64,000 nt of DNA from DMER64 sp049652385 (lineage in GTDB: Bacteria > Bacteroidota > Bacteroidia > Bacteroidales > UBA932), in the NCBI GenBank assembly GCA_049652385.1, contig JBASDX010000009.1:62001-126000 (forward strand). Direction: 5' to 3'. Positions 60,537-64,000 of the stretch are shown piece by piece; position 1 is the first letter of the stretch; the number at the start of each line of letters is the position of its first letter. The translations under genes were made by a program, and so were the position numbers. The notes under the pieces were generated by a model. It was not told the DNA's origin. It was given only the letters and a program-made list of their open reading frames with translations, and ran no database searches.

Positions 60537-62297
60537 ATGTACAGAACACATACTTGCGGAGCTTTGAACCTGTCCCAAGTAGGGCAACGGGTGCAACTGG
60601 CCGGATGGGTCCAACGCATCCGGGAATTGGGAGGCATGACCTTCATCGACCTGCGGGACCGCTACGGCATTACCCAACTGGTCATCAATGAAGACACTCC
60701 GGCCGGGGTAAAAAGAATTGCCGAGGCGCTGGGGCGCGAATTTGTCCTCTCTGTCCACGGAGTGGTAGTGGAACGGAGCAACAAAAACCCCAAGCTCCCC
60801 ACCGGAGATATTGAAATAGCCCTCTCGGCCATCGACATTCTGAACCCTTCCGAGATTCCGCCTTTTACGCTGGAAGAAGAATCGGACGGAGGCGAAGAGC
60901 TGCGCGCCCGGTACCGCTACCTGGATTTACGCCGCGGACCGCTCCAACGGGCCATGGCCCTTCGTCATGCCATGACGCAAGAAACGCGCAATTATCTGAG
61001 CCAATGCGGATTTTTGGAAATAGAAACGCCTTTTCTCATCAAATCCACCCCGGAAGGCGCCCGCGATTTTGTGGTACCTTCCCGCATGAACCCGGGGCAA
61101 TTCTACGCCTTGCCGCAAAGCCCGCAAACGTTCAAACAGCTGCTGATGGTAGGCGGCTTTGATAAATACTTCCAGATTGTCCGCTGCTTCAGGGACGAAG
61201 ATTTGCGTGCCGACCGCCAGCCGGAATTTACCCAGATTGACTGCGAAATGTCTTTCGTAAATCAGGAAGCCGTTCTCCTGCAATTTGAAGGACTGGCCTG
61301 CCACCTGTTCAAAACCGTACTGGGTAAAGACATCTCCACCCCCTTCCCGCGTATGACGTACCAGGCGGCCATGGATCAATACGGCTCTGATAAACCCGAT
61401 ATCCGTTTTGACATGCGCCTGCACGAGATTACCCACCTGGCCCGCGGAACGGAATTTGCTCTGTTGAGCACGGCCGAATACGTTGGCGGCATCTGCGTAA
61501 AAGGAGCAGCCGGCTACACCCGCAAACAACTGGACCAGTTGACCGACTGGGTCAAGCAACCCACCGTAGGCGCCCAATTGCTCGTATACGTGCGCTCTGT
61601 TGTGGACGAAACGGGAACTTTGACGTACAAGTCGTCCGTAGATAAATTCTTTGACCAGCAAGCCCTTAGCGCCTGGGGTCGTGTCATGGGTGCCGAGGAC
61701 GGCGACCTGCTGCTTATCACCGCCGGGCCACGCGAAGCCACCCAACACGTATTGGGAACCCTGCGTCTGGAAATGGGCAATCGCCTGGGATTACGTAAAG
61801 AAGGCGTTTTTGCCCCGTTGTGGGTATACGACTTCCCCTTGTTGGAATGGGACGAGGAAACACAACGTTTTTACGCCAAACACCACCCCTTCACGGCCCC
61901 CAAACCGGAAGACGGAGACGCCTTTTTCAGCAACGACCGCGAGCGTCTGGCACAAGTGCACGCCAACGCCTACGATTTCGTCATCAACGGCACCGAGGTG
62001 GGCGGCGGATCCATCCGTATCCACGACGCCCGCGTACAGGAACAAATGTTCCATGTATTAGGCATGACGCAAGAAGAAATAACTTCCAAATTCTCTTTCA
62101 TCATAGAAGCCTTTCGCTACGGAGCCCCTCCGCACGGCGGCATCGCCTTTGGTCTGGACCGTTGGTGTGCCCTATTCAGCGGACGGGACAGCATCCGCGA
62201 CTGCATAGCCTTCCCCAAAAACAATTCCGGAAGAGACATCATGCTGGACGCCCCCTCCACCATCGACCCCGCCCAGAAAAAAGAACTGGGCCTGTAG
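60537..62297 (+). CDS. aspS: Aspartyl-tRNA synthetase
   Basis: 586-residue bacterial-type AspRS. An N-terminal OB-fold anticodon-binding domain (MYRTHTCGALNLSQVGQRVQLAGWVQRIRELGG, about 1-105) leads to class II motif 2 (QIVRCFRDEDLRADRQPEFTQID). A GAD insertion domain occupies about 290-410, and motif 3 is APPHGGIAFGLDRWCALFSG. The ending RDCIAFPKNNSGRDIMLDAPS is typical. The following 558 bp to the convergent ATPase is the repeat nest. Confidence 0.98.
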   Translation: MYRTHTCGALNLSQVGQRVQLAGWVQRIRELGGMTFIDLRDRYGITQLVINEDTPAGVKRIAEALGREFVLSVHGVVVERSNKNPKLPTGDIEIALSAIDILNPSEIPPFTLEEESDGGEELRARYRYLDLRRGPLQRAMALRHAMTQETRNYLSQCGFLEIETPFLIKSTPEGARDFVVPSRMNPGQFYALPQSPQTFKQLLMVGGFDKYFQIVRCFRDEDLRADRQPEFTQIDCEMSFVNQEAVLLQFEGLACHLFKTVLGKDISTPFPRMTYQAAMDQYGSDKPDIRFDMRLHEITHLARGTEFALLSTAEYVGGICVKGAAGYTRKQLDQLTDWVKQPTVGAQLLVYVRSVVDETGTLTYKSSVDKFFDQQALSAWGRVMGAEDGDLLLITAGPREATQHVLGTLRLEMGNRLGLRKEGVFAPLWVYDFPLLEWDEETQRFYAKHHPFTAPKPEDGDAFFSNDRERLAQVHANAYDFVINGTEVGGGSIRIHDARVQEQMFHVLGMTQEEITSKFSFIIEAFRYGAPPHGGIAFGLDRWCALFSGRDSIRDCIAFPKNNSGRDIMLDAPSTIDPAQKKELGL

Positions 62298-62372
62298 CGT
62301 ATTGCTCGCACCCCCGGCCGTGCAGGCGACCGGTCTACAGCCCTCACGCACCCTGCCTGCGCACTTCCAGCC

Positions 62373-62467
62373 TCAAGATGGTGCGCAGCTATTTTGTGTG
62401 CTATTCACAAACAACACATTTTCAACACATTCCAAAACGCCTGTCGTTTTCTTGCGCACCATCTTGA
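62373..62467. repeat. Palindrome-ended repeat unit 5 (95 bp), divergent arms
   Basis: Arms TCAAGATGGTGCGCA (62373-62387) and TGCGCACCATCTTGA (62453-62467) form a perfect 15-bp inverted repeat. Length equals units 1 and 3. The arm core AGATGGTGCGC aligns to AGGTGGTAAGT of units 1/3 with four changes, each mirrored in the other arm. The interior is only loosely similar to the other units. Confidence 0.8.
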
Positions 62468-62512
62468 TTCTGGGCTGCGCAATTGTTGCAGAGCCGTCAG
62501 TGCCCCTTAATA

Positions 62513-62607
62513 CGAGGTGGTAAGTGCCACAAAATTGCATAACGCTGTAAACGAGTGATTTTTTGCGTGTTAACACATCTATTGCAAAATCGCTACTTAC
62601 CACCTCG
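62513..62607. repeat. Palindrome-ended repeat unit 3 (95 bp)
   Basis: Arms CGAGGTGGTAAGT (62513-62525) and ACTTACCACCTCG (62595-62607) are identical to unit 1. The interior includes GTGTTAACAC and, on the minus strand, GTTTACAGCGTTATGCAATTTTGTGGC, matching unit 2. Orientation is opposite to units 1 and 2. A degenerate extra half-arm (TGCTTACCACATCG) lies just downstream, near 62620-62633. Confidence 0.88.
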
Positions 62608-62651
62608 CCCGGAAACATCTGCTTACCACATCGTCCAGAAAACGGGATGGA

Positions 62652-62733
62652 CTGTAGCGGCAAAGGAAAACATTGGCTCCCGAAAAGGGAGGGGACCCGC
62701 CGCAGGTGGGGAGGATTTTCCGTGCCGCTACTG
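62652..62733. repeat. Structured intergenic element, copy 2 (reverse orientation)
   Basis: Reverse-oriented relative to copy 1 at 6412-6494 and about 90 percent identical by eye. Outer stem 62652-62662 with 62723-62733 (one mismatch), GGAAAA/TTTTCC (62665-62670, 62716-62721), hairpins CTCCC/GGGAG (62677-62681, 62687-62691) and CCCGCC/GGTGGG (62696-62701, 62705-62710). The outer-stem T-A to G-C change is compensated. It sits between units 3 and 4. Confidence 0.82.
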
Positions 62734-62777
62734 CCGATCCGCCTTACACGCAACCGCAAGCCGGGCTTCTTGTTCCC

Positions 62778-62868
62778 AGGTAGTGAGTAGTGTAAAAACA
62801 ACAAACGTCGCAACATTGTGTATATCTGCGCGTTAGCGCACCTTCTTCAAAAAGGTCACTCACTACCT
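62778..62868. repeat. Palindrome-ended repeat unit 4 (91 bp), overlapping the ATPase stop
   Basis: Arms AGGTAGTGAGT (62778-62788) and ACTCACTACCT (62858-62868) are perfect. The inner hairpin TGCGC-GTTA-GCGCA (62827-62840) occupies the place of GTGTTAACAC in unit 3. The right arm supplies the last codons and part of the stop codon of the leftward ATPase gene (…RGSE then TGA). Spacer 62298-62372 before the repeats shows nothing recognisable. Confidence 0.85.
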
Positions 62869-64000
62869 CTCCGAGAAAGTACTTCGTCTATACCCGTTTT
62901 CAATTGTTGTAACCCCAACACCTCTATATCTTTTTTCATAGACCAGCTATTTTGTACCGGAGTTACGACAAATGTCTTTTTGGGCGCTATGTCTTCTATT
63001 GCAAAGTAGTTACCTTTAGATAAGGAAGGGGAATAAGATGCTTTACACTCAATGGCAAGTATAATCCCTTCAATTTTCATCACAAAATCTATCTCCGCCC
63101 CATTTGATGTTCTGTAATAAAAAAAATCTGCATTTGAGTAAAGCCCTTTGAGATTCATCAACACTATTTGCTCCCAAAAAGAACCAAACGCAGGGTGTCC
63201 GGGCATTTCGGCAAAACTGCGCAGTCCCAGCAAAGCAGCTGTTATGCCTGAATCGGCTATATATACTTTGGGTGCTTTTACCAATCTCTTTCCCAAATTT
63301 GAAACATAGGGAGGTACCACCTCTACCATATAAGTATCTGCTAACAAGTCAATATAATTCCTTACAGTAGAAACAGACACGCCTAAAGATGAAGCCAGTT
63401 TTGTAAAATTTACACACTCTCCGTTTACATGAGCCAGCATTTGCCATAACCTCCGCATGATGGTGGGGGTAAATCTCGTCCAGTACATTAAATCCCTCTC
63501 TAAAAAGGTAGTAATAAAGTTTTCCCGCCATTCAAAGGATATCTCTTTTGTTTTTGCAAGCAGGCTGCGAGGAAAAGCTCCGGCTGAAAAATAATCCTCT
63601 ACTGTACAATCATTACTTACTTCCTCCCATAAAAAGGGAGTCAATCTTTTGTAAGAAATTCTCCCGGCAAGAGACTCTGAGCTTTGTTTCAACAAATCGC
63701 GTGATGCCGATCCCAAAATAAGAAAACAGCCCGGCCTTTCCCATTCATCTACCAAAACTCTTATCAAAGGAAAAAGTTCCGGATACCGCTGCACTTCGTC
63801 AATACATATCAATTTCTCTTTTTGTGTAGATAAAAACCATTCCGCGTCGTCTAGTTTGCTCAAATCAGAAGGACGTTCCAAGTCTAAATATACACTATTG
63901 GGATATTGTGTAAGCAAATGCCTGACTAATGTAGATTTACCACATTGCCGGGGCCCCGTCACAGCAGTAACGGGAAAATGATCAATGGACTTCAATAAAG
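62856..64000 (-). CDS. AAA+ ATPase of the ATP-binding/DUF4143 family; 5' end outside window
   Basis: At least 379 residues, and the frame is open to the window edge. The first possible start inside is a TTG at 63995, so the true start is probably upstream. Walker A is VTGPRQCGKST and Walker B is KLICIDEVQRYPELF, with sensor-like LILGSASRDLLKQSSESLAGR. A winged-helix section follows (KLASSLGVSVSTVRNYIDLLADTYMVEVVPPYVSN), then the DUF4143 nuclease-like C-terminal domain (GSFWEQIVLMNLKGL, FYYRTSNGAEIDFVMKIEGIILAIECKAS). This family is widespread in host-associated Bacteroidota, often in variable loci; its biological role is uncertain. The stop codon lies in repeat unit 4. Confidence 0.93.
   Translation of the reverse strand, partial: LLKSIDHFPVTAVTGPRQCGKSTLVRHLLTQYPNSVYLDLERPSDLSKLDDAEWFLSTQKEKLICIDEVQRYPELFPLIRVLVDEWERPGCFLILGSASRDLLKQSSESLAGRISYKRLTPFLWEEVSNDCTVEDYFSAGAFPRSLLAKTKEISFEWRENFITTFLERDLMYWTRFTPTIMRRLWQMLAHVNGECVNFTKLASSLGVSVSTVRNYIDLLADTYMVEVVPPYVSNLGKRLVKAPKVYIADSGITAALLGLRSFAEMPGHPAFGSFWEQIVLMNLKGLYSNADFFYYRTSNGAEIDFVMKIEGIILAIECKASYSPSLSKGNYFAIEDIAPKKTFVVTPVQNSWSMKKDIEVLGLQQLKTGIDEVLSRRGSE

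Noticed and set aside
60927..61748. Long minus-strand frame opposite aspS
   Set aside because: It is antisense to the well-conserved AspRS catalytic core, a typical shadow frame in GC-richer coding DNA.
62373..62816. 147-codon minus-strand reading frame across the repeat nest
   Set aside because: It is built entirely from the structured repeat and palindrome-ended units. Part of it resembles a translation of the pgk-downstream repeat only because the DNA is repeated. No promoter or protein-like composition.
1..64000. tRNA, rRNA, tmRNA or insertion-sequence genes
   Set aside because: All larger spacers were read. None holds a cloverleaf-like sequence, rRNA segment or transposase. The tmRNA partner of SmpB is not here.

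Overview
The window reads as a chromosomal segment of a Bacteroidota bacterium, most likely of the order Bacteroidales. The evidence is the promoter type (repeated TAnnTTTG -7 boxes in place of E. coli -35/-10 boxes), the lack of obvious Shine-Dalgarno sequences, and the gene content: GldH, BACON-domain lipoproteins, an S46 dipeptidyl peptidase, a sigma-54 activator/LptE/SecG operon, a GTPase-degenerate EF-G paralogue, single-chain L-serine dehydratase and a b558-type SdhC. I see no tRNA, rRNA, CRISPR array, insertion sequence or prophage. The segment is dense core genome with a few accessory surface-protein loci. The first gene (gcvP) and the last (a DUF4143-type ATPase) run off the window.

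Layout. 1-9 kb: gcvP (partial), a 58-residue membrane ORF, then leftward smpB, lgt and a methyltransferase, pgk, frr-pyrH, and an orphan sdhC. 9-12.2 kb: a coiled-coil membrane protein, hemW, a DUF3109 protein and a small lipoprotein. 12.2-21.4 kb: a leftward surface-protein locus made of an M16-like protein that has lost its zinc site, a BACON/LRR lipoprotein, a 1012-residue coiled-coil lipoprotein and an outer-membrane barrel. 21.4-25.7 kb: rightward operon TPR protein, holB, ricT-like, gldH, trmB. 25.7-30 kb: leftward thioredoxin, barrel protein, polyprenyl synthase, shortened AspT-type transporter, and sdaA. 30-38 kb: PspC-PadR-PspC operon, leftward sigma-54 activator/lptE/TPR-like/secG operon, a TPR lipoprotein, and a PadR-DUF2812 pair. 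38-43.6 kb: lepA, then a rightward operon of split transketolase, sigma factor, anti-sigma-like protein and Spy-like protein. 43.9-51.4 kb: trmN6-like, lolD, EF-G2-like, rnhB, S46 peptidase, mrp. 51.4-64 kb: a 1233-residue BACON/LRR lipoprotein, an SNF-type transporter, YfhO-like protein, folA-thyA, aspS, a repeat nest and the ATPase.

The most interesting signal is non-coding. Five short elements of 89-95 bp (43626-43720, 43756-43844, 62373-62467, 62513-62607, 62778-62868) have perfectly matched terminal inverted repeats. Arm sequence differs between elements, but within each element the two arms change together. A second family, about 83 nt folding as a four-way junction with two internal hairpins, occurs at 6412-6494 and in reverse orientation at 62652-62733; differences between its copies preserve pairing. 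Both families occur only between convergent genes, and every other convergent junction here overlaps, abuts or is separated by about 20 bp. They look like mobile or amplified hairpin repeats placed at, and partly overlapping, gene 3' ends.

Other points for follow-up: an EF-G paralogue with the switch-II histidine replaced; an M16 homologue lacking HxxEH; inverted repeats at both PadR-linked promoters; at least six genes whose -7 box lies 5-8 nt from the start codon, predicting leaderless or nearly leaderless mRNAs; and in-frame repeat insertions in the trmN6-like and yfhO-like genes.
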